A stretch of DNA of 38,269 nucleotides, taken from NCBI RefSeq assembly GCF_016745275.1, contig NZ_JADOEP010000006.1, forward strand, positions 1 through 38,269. Reading direction: 5' to 3'. The notes beneath the pieces were generated by a model, which was given only the letters and a program-made list of their open reading frames with translations, did no database searches and had not been told where the DNA came from. Position 1 is the stretch's first letter; every line of letters starts with the position of its first letter. The DNA is from Enterococcus sp. BWB1-3. GTDB taxonomy: Bacteria > Bacillota > Bacilli > Lactobacillales > Enterococcaceae. The translations under genes and the position numbers were made by a program. Shown piece by piece: positions 24,604 to 34,780 of this stretch.

Positions 24604-25440
24604 ATGAAGAAAAGTGTAAAAACAGTATTATTATCTTTACTGGGAGGAGCAGCAACTCTTGCACTTGGACTAATCTTGGGGCAAAGCACAACGGCAAATG
24701 AACGGAAGGTGTATATTCCGGATGATAATCTTAGGTCAGAGATTGTTGAACAAGTGAAATGGAATCCTGAAACTGGGGAAGAAGAGCCCGTTGAAAATGA
24801 GCTTCCAACAGTTAGCCAAATGGAGCGGCTGGAACAATTGAGTGCCAGTAATGTAAGTTCTTTGGAAGGACTTCAATTTGCTAAAAATGTGACGAGTTTA
24901 TCATATACAGCAAGTACCGATTTATATGTGGTTGATTTTCGCCCGATTAGCGGGATGGATAGCTTAGAGCAATTTTTCTGTTATTCTTTTGAACCGGGAA
25001 GAAGTACTCCGGTAGACATTACGCCCTTTGGAGAACTGAAAAATTTAAAGACACTTCACTTAGGTTATTATGGTTCTGTTTTTGATTTCAGTCCGCTTTC
25101 TGATTTAGAGAATTTAGAAAGGGTAACTGCTGTTGGTTATGGAAGGGTTGAATTTCCTGCAGTGTATGTTGATAGAACGACTAAAACATTTAATATGAGA
25201 CATCCAGTTACTTACTCTACTCAGTTTGATGGTACATGTGGAGTTGAAGCAACTCTATGGGAGGCTGATGAAGAGGCTGGGGCTATTGGAGAAGCACAGC
25301 TAACATTGGAAGATCAGAAAATAACTATAAGCAATATCGAAGAAGAAACAACAACGATTCAATTTACTTTCAGCGCCAGCTCTCAGGACGGAAATTTTGA
25401 TGCCGTGACAAATTGTGTCGTACCGATTATTTGGGAATAG
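24604..25440 (+). CDS. Secreted protein with leucine-rich-repeat-like middle region
   Basis: ATG 24604 is chosen because AGGAGAGG lies 9-10 nt before it and a signal peptide follows at once (MKKSVKTVLLSLLGG, about 1-32). The longer in-frame ATG at 24523 would overlap the promoter. The 278 residues then give YIPDDNLRSEIVEQV, the usual lead-in of bacterial internalin-like leucine-rich repeats. LRR-type turns follow (SSLEGLQFAKNVTSL, DITPFGELKNLKTLHLGY, DFSPLSDLENLERVTAVGY) at about 85-190. The beta-rich C-terminal domain (about 195-278) has Ig-like spacing. No LPxTG anchor is present, so it is probably secreted or loosely attached. A host- or wall-interaction role is inferred only from domain type. 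Confidence 0.75.
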   Translation: MKKSVKTVLLSLLGGAATLALGLILGQSTTANERKVYIPDDNLRSEIVEQVKWNPETGEEEPVENELPTVSQMERLEQLSASNVSSLEGLQFAKNVTSLSYTASTDLYVVDFRPISGMDSLEQFFCYSFEPGRSTPVDITPFGELKNLKTLHLGYYGSVFDFSPLSDLENLERVTAVGYGRVEFPAVYVDRTTKTFNMRHPVTYSTQFDGTCGVEATLWEADEEAGAIGEAQLTLEDQKITISNIEEETTTIQFTFSASSQDGNFDAVTNCVVPIIWE

Positions 25441-25498
25441 ATATTGATTTTAGACAAGCGGCTCACTGTTAAAAGCAGTCCCAAAATTTTTTAAGTAT

Positions 25499-25543
25499 AA
25501 AACGGAAAGCGAAGGACTCCTAAGAGACTTTGCTTTTCGTTTT
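25499..25543. terminator. Bidirectional terminator between convergent genes
   Basis: AAAACGGAAAGCGAAG (25499-25514) pairs with CTTTGCTTTTCGTTTT (25528-25543) with two mismatches. It serves the LRR-like gene (plus) and the MerR gene (minus). Confidence 0.75.
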
Positions 25544-25621
25544 GTTGTACTTTCTAAAAGTTCGTTGTCTATCATTTGGTTTAAAAAGAAACTATCTCTT
25601 ACTATTAACCTCTCTTAGGTC

Positions 25622-26353
25622 CTAGAATTCCATTCCGGGAAAATCAATAAAGTACTCGGGGGTTAAAAAGGTAATCAGCTGATACAAATAGTTTTGAGCG
25701 ATGAATTGACGCTCCAGTCCCTTATTCAGTGCCTGAAGGGACTGCTCTGCCAATTTGATCAGCTCTGCTGGTGTATCAGCATTGAATGTATTCAGTATTT
25801 CTCTGACTGTGTCCAGTGACCAGATTGATGATCGAATCAGCCGGATGATCAGAAGTCTTCTTAATGCTTGTTCATCAAATTGTCGATAATTGCTTTCAAC
25901 ATCTCTGGGTATTTGGATGAGCCCTTCTTTAGACCAGTGACGGATCGTTGTTTCAGTAACAGACAAACGTTCGGCTGCTTCCCCAATGCTGATCCAGCCT
26001 TTTTTAGGCATGTGTGTAATCACATGACTTTCTTCTTCATGAAGCAATGCCAAAGTCTGCTCAGTAATATGCTTTTGTTGATGCAATTTAAACTGTGCAT
26101 CATTAATCAGCCAAAATAATTGAATATATTTTCTTTTTTCAACAAGAGCTGTCATTTCTTTAGTCATTTGATAACCATAAGCAAGAGTACATGTTCGAAC
26201 GGCTTTCAAGAAGTGCAAGCTTGTTTCTGTATAGATACGATAGCCGCTTGCAGAACGATCAGGTTTAGGAAACAGTCCGTATTTTTCATAATGTCGCAGC
26301 AGACTGGTGCTTATATTTAGTTTTTTTGCAATATCAATTGGACGATAATTCAT
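25622..26353 (-). CDS. MerR-family regulator with two MerR-type HTH domains
   Basis: The 243 residues contain an N-terminal MerR helix-turn-helix/wing (about 3-56: PIDIAKKLNISTSLLRHYEKYGLF...SGYRIY). A helical linker follows (about 60-115). A second winged HTH of the same family sits at about 120-172 (ISIGEAAERLSVTETTIRHWSKEGLI...YRQF), followed by helices to the end. No cysteine metal-binding loop is seen. It is divergent from the UvrA-like ATPase gene, with a 160-bp shared regulatory region that contains an inverted repeat ACTTTA/TAAAGT (26421-26442). It most likely controls that ATPase and itself. GAGAGGAG precedes its ATG. Confidence 0.85.
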   Translation of the reverse strand: MNYRPIDIAKKLNISTSLLRHYEKYGLFPKPDRSASGYRIYTETSLHFLKAVRTCTLAYGYQMTKEMTALVEKRKYIQLFWLINDAQFKLHQQKHITEQTLALLHEEESHVITHMPKKGWISIGEAAERLSVTETTIRHWSKEGLIQIPRDVESNYRQFDEQALRRLLIIRLIRSSIWSLDTVREILNTFNADTPAELIKLAEQSLQALNKGLERQFIAQNYLYQLITFLTPEYFIDFPGMEF

Positions 26354-26420
26354 TATAAACTCCTCTCTATGCTAAACTTTTAGTATAAGTATATTATAAT
26401 AAAGGGCTTTTTAAAACAAA

Positions 26421-26450
26421 ACTTTAGAATTTGCATTAAAGTGTTATGAT
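26421..26450 (+). promoter_or_regulatory. Candidate MerR operator/promoter of the UvrA-like gene
   Basis: ACTTTA (26421-26426) and TAAAGT (26437-26442) form a perfect inverted repeat, followed by a -10-like TATGAT at 26445-26450. No good -35 exists at normal spacing, as often seen at MerR-activated promoters. Confidence 0.4.
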
Positions 26451-26513
26451 AGGGTTGCTGCTATAAAAAGCAGAGTGTAGCATTGAAAATAAACAATTGA
26501 AGGAGGACGCGAT

Positions 26514-28736
26514 ATGATAGAATATCTGCGAATTACCGGTGCAAGAGAAAATAACTTAAAGAATGTGGATGTCGTTATCCCGAAGAGAAAAATAACTGTT
26601 TTTACAGGAGTATCTGGTTCAGGAAAGTCATCGATTGTATTTGAGACAATTGCAAGCGAATCGCAAAGACAGCTGAATGAAACCTTCAGTGCATTTGTTC
26701 GCTCTTTTTTACCAAAATACAAGGAGCCCAATGTAGATTCCATTGAGAATTTATCGACTTCGGTTGTAATTGATCAAAAAAGACTGGGTGGGAATTCCCG
26801 CTCAACGCTGGGAACAATTACGGATATCAATTCTTTATTGAGAGTATTATTTTCAAGAGTAGGTCAGCCAAGTATTGGAACAGCTAATCATTTTTCCTTT
26901 AATGACAAAGAAGGGATGTGCAGGGAATGTCAGGGGCTCGGAAGGAAAGTGGAAGTGGATGAAAATAAGCTTTTGGACCGGGAACAGTCATTGGCAGAAG
27001 GAGCCATTATTTTTCCGCCATTTAAAAACACAGAATGGTATATGAAAAGTTATCTTGATTCGGGATTGTTCGATGTAAATAAAAAGATTAAAGAATATAC
27101 TTCGGAGGAACTGGAGCTTCTGTTGTATGGTCAGGATCTTAAAGTTAAAATTGATGGTGTGAATTCCAGCTATGAAGGTCTTGTCATCAAGTTTAATCGT
27201 CTCTATCTTATGAAAGAAGGGGAATTGACTGCACGAGCACAGAAAGTTTTAAATGAATATACACATGAAACGATTTGTTCTGTATGTGAAGGAAAAAGAT
27301 TATCACAGAAAGCGTTACAGGTTCAAGTAGCCGGATATTCTATTGCTGATCTGACTGCTTTTCAGCTAAATGAACTACAGTCAGTACTTGAAACATTCGA
27401 GTTGCCGCAGGCGCTGCCTATTTTACGTGGTCTACAGGAAAAAGTCGGAAATTTGGTTGATATTGGGTTAGGCTATTTAAGTCTGGATCGGGAGACAGCG
27501 ACGTTATCTGGAGGAGAATCTCAACGAGTGAAAATGGTAAAGCATTTGAACAATAGTCTGGTTGACTTGCTGTATATATTTGATGAGCCGAGTATTGGTT
27601 TGCATCCAAGAGATGTTCATCGGCTGAATGAGCTGCTGATTAAGCTAAGGGATAAGGGAAACACAGTCATTGTGATAGAGCATGATCCGGATGTGATTAA
27701 GATTGCTGATCAGGTCATAGAAGTGGGACCTCATGCAGGAAAGCATGGAGGAGAAATTATGTTCACTGGAAGTTATGGTGAGTTGCTGAACTCAAATACT
27801 CTGACAGGAACTTTTCTGAAAAATCAGGTGCCTATCAATCAGGAGCCGAGGGAGGCTGTTGATTTTTATCAGGGGAGGACCTCTTCTAGGCATAATCTGA
27901 AAAATATTTCATTAAATATTCCCAAAAAAACATTGAGTCTGATCACAGGAGTAGCCGGATCAGGGAAAAGCACATTGGTTAGAGAATCTTTTCTTGCTCA
28001 ATTTCCAGAAGCTATTGTCATTGACCAAGCTGCTGCGCAGACAAATTCCCGCTCGAATCCTGCTACATATATTGGGATTATGGATGCCATAAGAAAATTG
28101 TTTGGTCAGGTAAACAGTGTCTCTCCTTCATTATTCAGCTACAATTCCACAGGAGCTTGTGAGAACTGTAAAGGGCAGGGATACATTGAAACGAATCTTG
28201 CATTTATGGATGCTGTAAAGTTGGAGTGCCCAGTCTGTGAAGGTAAAAGATTTAAGCAGGAAGTGCTGAGCTACCGATATCAGGACCTTACGATTAATGA
28301 AGTACTTGCTTTGACAGTAGAAGAAAGCTTGAATTTTTTCAATACTGCTGGGATAGTTAAAAAGCTGAAGGCAATGTCGCAGGTAGGGTTGGATTATTTA
28401 GCGATTGGTCAGCCGATGAGCACCTTATCTGGAGGAGAATGCCAGCGGATGAAGCTGGCAAGTGAGTTTTACAAACAAGGCAGTATTTATATTTTAGATG
28501 AACCTTCGACTGGGCTGCATCTTTCGGATATCGAACAAATTATGAAAATTATGAACCATCTCGTGGACCAAGGAAATACAGTAGTTGTGATTGAACACCA
28601 TGTAGATATTATTCGACAGGCAGACTGGATTGTAGATATAGGACCTGATGGAGGGGATCGGGGCGGACAGATTGTTTTTGAAGGGAAACCTGCGGATATT
28701 AGTGAAACTAGTTCACTGACAGGAAAATACTTGTAA
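26514..28736 (+). CDS. UvrA-like ABC ATPase lacking the UvrB-binding domain (UvrA2/DrrC type)
   Basis: The 740 residues carry two ABC halves. The first has Walker A GVSGSGKSS at 32-40, CxxC pairs at 136/139 and 255/258, signature LSGGESQR at 331-338 and Walker B FDEPSIGLH from 356. The second has Walker A GVAGSGKST at 479-487, CxxC pairs at 549/552 and 572/575, signature LSGGECQR at 638-645 and LDEPSTGLH from 661. Housekeeping UvrA is about 940 residues with a UvrB-binding insertion; this protein is about 200 residues shorter and lacks it, as in UvrA2 and the DrrC drug-resistance protein. A role in recognising drug-bound or damaged DNA is therefore likely. AAGGAGG precedes ATG 26514. The gene is divergent from the double-MerR regulator. 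Confidence 0.88.
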   Translation: MIEYLRITGARENNLKNVDVVIPKRKITVFTGVSGSGKSSIVFETIASESQRQLNETFSAFVRSFLPKYKEPNVDSIENLSTSVVIDQKRLGGNSRSTLGTITDINSLLRVLFSRVGQPSIGTANHFSFNDKEGMCRECQGLGRKVEVDENKLLDREQSLAEGAIIFPPFKNTEWYMKSYLDSGLFDVNKKIKEYTSEELELLLYGQDLKVKIDGVNSSYEGLVIKFNRLYLMKEGELTARAQKVLNEYTHETICSVCEGKRLSQKALQVQVAGYSIADLTAFQLNELQSVLETFELPQALPILRGLQEKVGNLVDIGLGYLSLDRETATLSGGESQRVKMVKHLNNSLVDLLYIFDEPSIGLHPRDVHRLNELLIKLRDKGNTVIVIEHDPDVIKIADQVIEVGPHAGKHGGEIMFTGSYGELLNSNTLTGTFLKNQVPINQEPREAVDFYQGRTSSRHNLKNISLNIPKKTLSLITGVAGSGKSTLVRESFLAQFPEAIVIDQAAAQTNSRSNPATYIGIMDAIRKLFGQVNSVSPSLFSYNSTGACENCKGQGYIETNLAFMDAVKLECPVCEGKRFKQEVLSYRYQDLTINEVLALTVEESLNFFNTAGIVKKLKAMSQVGLDYLAIGQPMSTLSGGECQRMKLASEFYKQGSIYILDEPSTGLHLSDIEQIMKIMNHLVDQGNTVVVIEHHVDIIRQADWIVDIGPDGGDRGGQIVFEGKPADISETSSLTGKYL

Positions 28737-28774
28737 ATAAAAAAGATACTGAATAATAAATAGTCAAAATTTGG

Positions 28775-28824
28775 AAAAGAAGAAACATGAGATTTCATAA
28801 ACAAGCTCATGTTTCTTCTTTTTT
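28775..28824. terminator. Bidirectional terminator, UvrA-like gene / phospho-glucosidase gene
   Basis: The arm at 28775-28791 (AAAAGAAGAAACATGAG) and the arm at 28806-28822 form a perfect 17-bp stem with 14-nt loop. A T-run lies on both strands. Confidence 0.9.
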
Positions 28825-28876
28825 GAACGGAATCTAATTTTATCTATTCTTTTAGTTGAGATAATAAAGCTGAGAT

Positions 28877-30328
<1,452 letters not shown>

Positions 30329-30351
30329 TTAGTGTATGATAATAGAAAATC

Positions 30352-30448
30352 TGGAACAGAAGCGCTTGTGTGAGATTATCTGCGCCGAAAACCGCAGACA
30401 GGAAAAATTCTTCTGCGATAAGTCAGCGTATGGGCGGCTTCTGTCCCA
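30352..30448 (-). repeat. Folded TGGGACAGAAGC intergenic element between EIIC and GH1 genes
   Basis: Ends TGGAACAGAAGC (30352-30363) and GCTTCTGTCCCA (30437-30448) are inverted repeats with one mismatch. An inner stem CCGCAGA/TCTGCG lies within (about 30392-30416). Related ends occur near 15289 and 21713. It may act as an intercistronic terminator or RNA-processing structure. Confidence 0.65.
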
Positions 30449-30500
30449 GCATTTATCTGTATTTAGAAGGGCAGTTACAACCTCTTCCTGTGCTTAAGAA

Positions 30501-31829
30501 TTATTGTGCTTCAATTTTTTCTAAAATACTTTCTTCAATGGGTTGATTTGTTTCCTGAGCATAGTTAATTGCATCCATCTTTCTTGCAAACGGCAGGTAG
30601 ATGAAGAAGCCAAGTACCAGGACAAACGCCTGCAGTAATGCTGTCCGCCAGCCGCCGACAAGTAAGCCGGAAAGAATGGCTGGTGTTGTCCATGGAACCT
30701 GAACAGCTGTGAAAAGCGGTACCAACCCGGTATACAAGGCAAAATACGTAATGATAGAAGAAATAACAGGTGTTAAAATGAACGGAATCATCATGATTGG
30801 GTTCATAACAATTGGTGTTGCAAAAGTAATAGGCTCATTGATACCGAAAATTGCCGGCGCGAGTGATAGACGACCAAGCTGTTTGAACTGAGCTGATTTT
30901 GCAAAGAATACCATGAAGACAACTAATCCAATCGTCATACCGGCACCTGTAACAGTCTGGAACTGATCCATAAACTGTTTTGTCACGATATGTCCGCCAT
31001 TTTCAATGGTCAGTGCTTTACCGGCCTTCAGGATTTCCGTGTTTTCCAAGGAGTTTGCCTGTAAAATCGGCTCCATGATCCCACCAACGATAGTTGAACC
31101 ATGGACACCAAAAAACCAGAAAAATGGAACAAGGAAACCGATAATCAATGCTCCGCCAAGCGTATCTGTTACCCCTTGAAGCGGTGACTGCAGAATGTCG
31201 TAAATAAAGTCAAAGAATGTTGTGCTGAATACTTTATCAAAGAAAATATAAATCAGCATTGCACCAGTGATTAATGCTGCAGCAGGAATCAGTGCTGTAA
31301 ATGAGTTTGCCACATTTTCAGGAACCTGTTCAGGCAGCTTGATTCGGATGTCATGACGCAGGAACCAGCTGTATACCCAGCCGACAACTAAACCAACAAT
31401 AATGGAGGTGATCATTCCCTGACCGCCAGTCCAGGTTTTGTCAATAATATTGCCAATGGTCGCGCCGCTTTCTGCATCGGTCACTTCAGCAGCCATAAAC
31501 AGAATAAAGATGACTAAACCGATCATACCGGCAGGAAGACCTTCAAAGCCTTCCGCTTTAACATAGGAATAAGCAATACCGATAACGGCAAAAACAGCCA
31601 TAATAGCAAAAGATGCACCAAATGCCTGATTAAAATAGACGCCCAAACCAGATTCAGTTACCCAGTTCGCTGCCGGTTCATAAGGGATATTGGCAAGAAG
31701 CAGGAAAATAGAACCGACGATCGTAAATGGCATGGTGTACAGCATACCGTTTCTTAAAGCAGTAATTGGTTTTGTGTTAACAAATTTTAGTACGGGTGGA
31801 AGGATTTTGTCGTTCATCCATTCATTCAT
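30501..31829 (-). CDS. PTS sugar transporter EIIC, cellobiose/lactose (Lac) family
   Basis: The 442-residue membrane component of a phosphotransferase system has about ten predicted helices and a CelB/LicC-like N-terminus (NDKILPPVLKFVNTKPITALRNGMLYTMPFTIVGS). It has the EIIC-type FFGVHGSTIVGGIMEP and FGINEPITFATPIVMNPIM stretches. It should move a beta-glucoside (cellobiose class) while phosphorylating it. No EIIA or EIIB lies nearby, so these must come from elsewhere. GAGGAG lies 10 nt before ATG 31829. A cre site sits upstream at 31912-31925. The GH1 enzyme gene is downstream and the RpiR regulator gene upstream, on the same strand. Confidence 0.93.
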   Translation of the reverse strand: MNEWMNDKILPPVLKFVNTKPITALRNGMLYTMPFTIVGSIFLLLANIPYEPAANWVTESGLGVYFNQAFGASFAIMAVFAVIGIAYSYVKAEGFEGLPAGMIGLVIFILFMAAEVTDAESGATIGNIIDKTWTGGQGMITSIIVGLVVGWVYSWFLRHDIRIKLPEQVPENVANSFTALIPAAALITGAMLIYIFFDKVFSTTFFDFIYDILQSPLQGVTDTLGGALIIGFLVPFFWFFGVHGSTIVGGIMEPILQANSLENTEILKAGKALTIENGGHIVTKQFMDQFQTVTGAGMTIGLVVFMVFFAKSAQFKQLGRLSLAPAIFGINEPITFATPIVMNPIMMIPFILTPVISSIITYFALYTGLVPLFTAVQVPWTTPAILSGLLVGGWRTALLQAFVLVLGFFIYLPFARKMDAINYAQETNQPIEESILEKIEAQ

Positions 31830-31911
31830 TCTAATTCATCTCCTCTAAAAATTAATCATGTAGAAAAATAAGTTCGTAGTGTGTATTCAGAAATAAAATA
31901 CCCCGATTGAC

Positions 31912-31936
31912 TGAATACGTTTACAAGATAACTATA
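31912..31936 (-). promoter_or_regulatory. EIIC promoter with cre (CcpA) site
   Basis: TGAATACGTTTACA (31912-31925) matches the cre consensus with one mismatch in either orientation. A -10-like TATAGT on the minus strand (plus 31931-31936) lies just upstream, so CcpA would sit over the transcription start and repress in the presence of glucose. TTTCT/AGAAA (31965-31980) is a further inverted repeat that could serve RpiR. Confidence 0.65.
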
Positions 31937-31991
31937 AGAGATCAGATGAAAAAAATATATAGATTTTCTTCTTTGAGAAACATGTTCCGTC

Positions 31992-32047
31992 CAAAAAAAC
32001 AAAGCAGACTTAAAACGCCGGTAAACCAACATTTTAATATCTGCTTT
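31992..32047 (-). terminator. Terminator of the RpiR gene
   Basis: AAAGCAGA (32001-32008) pairs with TCTGCTTT (32040-32047). A TTAAAA/TTTTAA inner stem lies within, and on the minus strand the hairpin is followed by a T7 run. Confidence 0.75.
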
Positions 32048-32112
32048 TCATAAGCTCTGAAACAAGAAATCAAATAGTTAAGGGATGAAACTGTTCATTT
32101 TAACCAGGATAG

Positions 32113-32871
32113 TTATTTATCCGCAGCTTGTGCTGAAAGCTGTTTTCCAGCCTGATGAGCAAGCAGCTCAATCAAAGCAATAACCGGAATTTGAGTGGTC
32201 AGATTAATATATGGATCTGCATAAGCAGATTTTTCGTCCGGCATATAATAGGAAATATTGTAATCTGCCAGTCGCGCAATTGTTGATGTTTCATCATTAG
32301 TAATACTTAAAATATGTGCATTGGATTTTTTGAAATCCAATACCATTTTAATCAGTTCAGAGGTTTCACCGGAAACAGACAAAACCACAACCAGTGTACT
32401 CTCAAATCCCCTTGGTGGAATAGGTGTAAATGGATCGCCTACGCTATAGGCGTTGATTCCAATATTGGCAAAATACCGGCTGCCGTAGCCGCCTAAAACA
32501 CCGCTGGTACCCAAACCAATAAAGACAACATGACGGGCGTTTAAAATAAGGTCAACTGCCGGTTTGAAGGTTTCCTGGTAAGTCTCGCGATTGATTTTTT
32601 TGAGAAACGAATCTACATGTACTGCAGAAGCATAATAATCTTCAAATTCACTTGGTTCGTTGTTTGCTTTCTTTACAGCAAATTTTAATTCAGAAAACCC
32701 TTCAAAGTCCATTTTGGTACAAAATCTTAAAATAGTTGAGGTTGAAACATGGCATTTTGCTGAAAGTTCGCGAATAGTCAGTTTAGGAATCTGTTCCAGA
32801 TGTTCAATGATATATTGATAGACAATCAATTCCAAATCATTTAATGATTGAATTTTTTCCAAATCAAACAA
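32113..32871 (-). CDS. RpiR-family transcriptional regulator (HTH plus SIS domain)
   Basis: This 252-residue regulator has an N-terminal HTH_6 domain (about 1-75: TIRELSAKCHVSTSTILRFCTKMDFEGFSELKFAVKKA). A SIS sugar-phosphate-binding domain follows at about 105-235 (VVFIGLGTSGVLGGYGSRYF, VVVLSVSGETSELIKMV, ISITNDETSTIARLADYNI). It should sense a phosphorylated sugar and control the adjacent PTS EIIC and phospho-glucosidase genes. It has its own terminator before the EIIC promoter, so it is transcribed separately. Whether it activates or represses cannot be read from sequence. Confidence 0.9.
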   Translation of the reverse strand: MFDLEKIQSLNDLELIVYQYIIEHLEQIPKLTIRELSAKCHVSTSTILRFCTKMDFEGFSELKFAVKKANNEPSEFEDYYASAVHVDSFLKKINRETYQETFKPAVDLILNARHVVFIGLGTSGVLGGYGSRYFANIGINAYSVGDPFTPIPPRGFESTLVVVLSVSGETSELIKMVLDFKKSNAHILSITNDETSTIARLADYNISYYMPDEKSAYADPYINLTTQIPVIALIELLAHQAGKQLSAQAADK

Positions 32872-32967
32872 AGCAGTTCCCCTCCCTATATAACGTCCTT
32901 TTCAGTTTACAATACAAAAGGAAAAACGTATAGCGATAGTTAATAGAGAAAACTAAAAATAATATAA

Positions 32968-33013
32968 AAAAGCGGTATTTCAATTAGTAAAAGAATTGAA
33001 ATACCGCTTTTTG
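32968..33013. terminator. Perfect 19-bp terminator hairpin
   Basis: The arm at 32968-32986 (AAAAAGCGGTATTTCAATT) and its exact complement at 32995-33013 enclose an 8-nt loop. A and T tracts on both sides make it bidirectional. It separates the RpiR gene from the APC permease gene. Confidence 0.85.
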
Positions 33014-33090
33014 AAAATTAACAATTTTAAGTTCATCGTGGGTATATCTTAAAAAATCTGCATAAATGGGACCTACAAAATAAAATTTCT

Positions 33091-33123
33091 CAGATGCATT
33101 TTTTTGAGAGAAAAATGCATCTG
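33091..33123 (-). terminator. 13-bp inverted repeat after the APC permease gene
   Basis: CAGATGCATTTTT (33091-33103) and AAAAATGCATCTG (33111-33123) are exact complements. On the minus strand a moderately T-rich stretch follows. It is the nearer of two hairpins downstream of the permease stop. Confidence 0.5.
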
Positions 33124-33182
33124 CAAGTCAGACATTTCCAATGGAAGCCTGTTACATACTGAAAGTTGAAGACCTGTTTTCT

Positions 33183-34673
33183 CTATTCAGCTAGTTTCTT
33201 ATTGAAGAAGCGTTGATAGAGAATGGAACCAATCAGAGAAAAAATCAATGGGCCCATTGCCAAACTGAGTGTCTGGCTGTAATTTTTTTCCATTAGCGGA
33301 ACATACAACTGAGAAAGAATGGACAGAGTGATGGTCAGTACTACGCTTCGGCTGATAATAATGGGCAGCAGTTTCGGATGTACGTGCAGTATATCTGATT
33401 GTTTTGCATATCTTTTTTTGAAAGCCGGATAAGCAAGAGCAACAAGCAGATAAGGCAGTGCTCTTGAAATGTTCGTCATCATGGTCAGTTGATTGTAAAG
33501 CACGGAGACGTAAGAATTCCCCCATGTGACGGCCAGAATAAATAAACTGATTAGAAGACCTTGAATAAATAGGGCATTTGTCGGCATTTCCTGACTGTTT
33601 TTCTTTCGCATCCATAGAGGCCAGTAATGATCGGGGGTTCCTTCAACCAAAACCCGCAAAGGCAGATAAAAAATTGAAGAAAGCAGTCCAATATAAGATA
33701 GGAGCAGAGTTAGAGCAGTCAGACGACTAAAAAGTTGTCCTGTCCAAACTGCTGTTTCAGAAGATCCACCTAAAGCATTGGCCAACTGCTGCCCTGAAGT
33801 ATTCATCAGGCTGTACATTAGATTTCCTAAATGGAGAGTTGGGTCCTGTTGGAGCTTTTGCCAGTCCATTGCGCCGCTCCACAAAAAAATACCTGTAAAA
33901 TAGCAAAGAACAATCAGTACGCTGCTGATAATAACAAGACGGGGAAATTTTTTCTTCTCACCCCCAGTTTTATCTACCATACTGGCAATAGTATCCAGAC
34001 CGCCAAAAGCAGTAATGGCAAAAATCATAAAGCTGAGTTTGGAAAGAACAGACCCTCCTTGAGCAGAAACAGACTTTTGTGCACTGGTCTGCAGGTGGGG
34101 AATAATTTGATCAGGCTGCAAAAGCTGAAGAAGCAAATTACTGCTGAAGCTGATGAAAACCAGCAGGCACATCAAGGTGCTGCTGATAACTAAAAGTCTG
34201 GTGATTGGCTTGAAGCCGCGGCTGCTGAGTGCCAATGTGCAGCAAACCGCAAATATGGAAAGCAGACCAATCAGCTGTGTTGTGCTGAAAAATGAGACAG
34301 GGCTCGCTTCCTTTGTAAGATCTTTCCCGACAAATAGAAGCGACAGAGGTATCCATAGTTTCATAAATAAACTGATCATCCAGACAAAATAACTGCAGTA
34401 CCATAAAAAAGCAGCAATAAATGCGGTTTTCTCGGATAAACAATCAGACAGCCAGTGATACAAGCCGCCGGAATCATTTTTATAAACGGATGTAAATTCT
34501 GATATAATAAGAGCATATGGGATAAAATAAAAAACAGCCGCCCAAATAAAATAAGGCAGGGCACTCATACCCATAAGGAAGAATGCAGTTGTCAGACTGG
34601 AAAAAGAAAAAACTGTGGTTGTGATAATCATCACTAATCGTTTGGAACTGAGAATTTGTCTGTATTTAGTCAT
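33183..34673 (-). CDS. APC-family amino-acid permease (YjeM-like)
   Basis: The 496 residues have about 12 predicted transmembrane segments. The N-terminal helix (SLTTAFFLMGMSALPYFIWAAVFYFIPYALIISEF) and NDSGGLYHWLSDCL are typical of the APC superfamily, near the YjeM or glutamate/GABA antiporter branch. FAITAFGGLDTIASMVDKTGGEKKKFPR corresponds to the family's helix 6 and following loop. Substrate is unknown. It is monocistronic, divergent from the nreABC-like operon with about 105 bp between. A hairpin pair follows. Confidence 0.85.
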   Translation of the reverse strand: MTKYRQILSSKRLVMIITTTVFSFSSLTTAFFLMGMSALPYFIWAAVFYFIPYALIISEFTSVYKNDSGGLYHWLSDCLSEKTAFIAAFLWYCSYFVWMISLFMKLWIPLSLLFVGKDLTKEASPVSFFSTTQLIGLLSIFAVCCTLALSSRGFKPITRLLVISSTLMCLLVFISFSSNLLLQLLQPDQIIPHLQTSAQKSVSAQGGSVLSKLSFMIFAITAFGGLDTIASMVDKTGGEKKKFPRLVIISSVLIVLCYFTGIFLWSGAMDWQKLQQDPTLHLGNLMYSLMNTSGQQLANALGGSSETAVWTGQLFSRLTALTLLLSYIGLLSSIFYLPLRVLVEGTPDHYWPLWMRKKNSQEMPTNALFIQGLLISLFILAVTWGNSYVSVLYNQLTMMTNISRALPYLLVALAYPAFKKRYAKQSDILHVHPKLLPIIISRSVVLTITLSILSQLYVPLMEKNYSQTLSLAMGPLIFSLIGSILYQRFFNKKLAE

Positions 34674-34780
34674 AGAAAGGTTTCCTTTATTTTTATAGAT
34701 AGGTTTAATGATTTCAGCATAAAAAAGTTTAATGAATAAAACAAGTACTTTTAAAAAAAATAGGGAATAGGAGTATGAAA

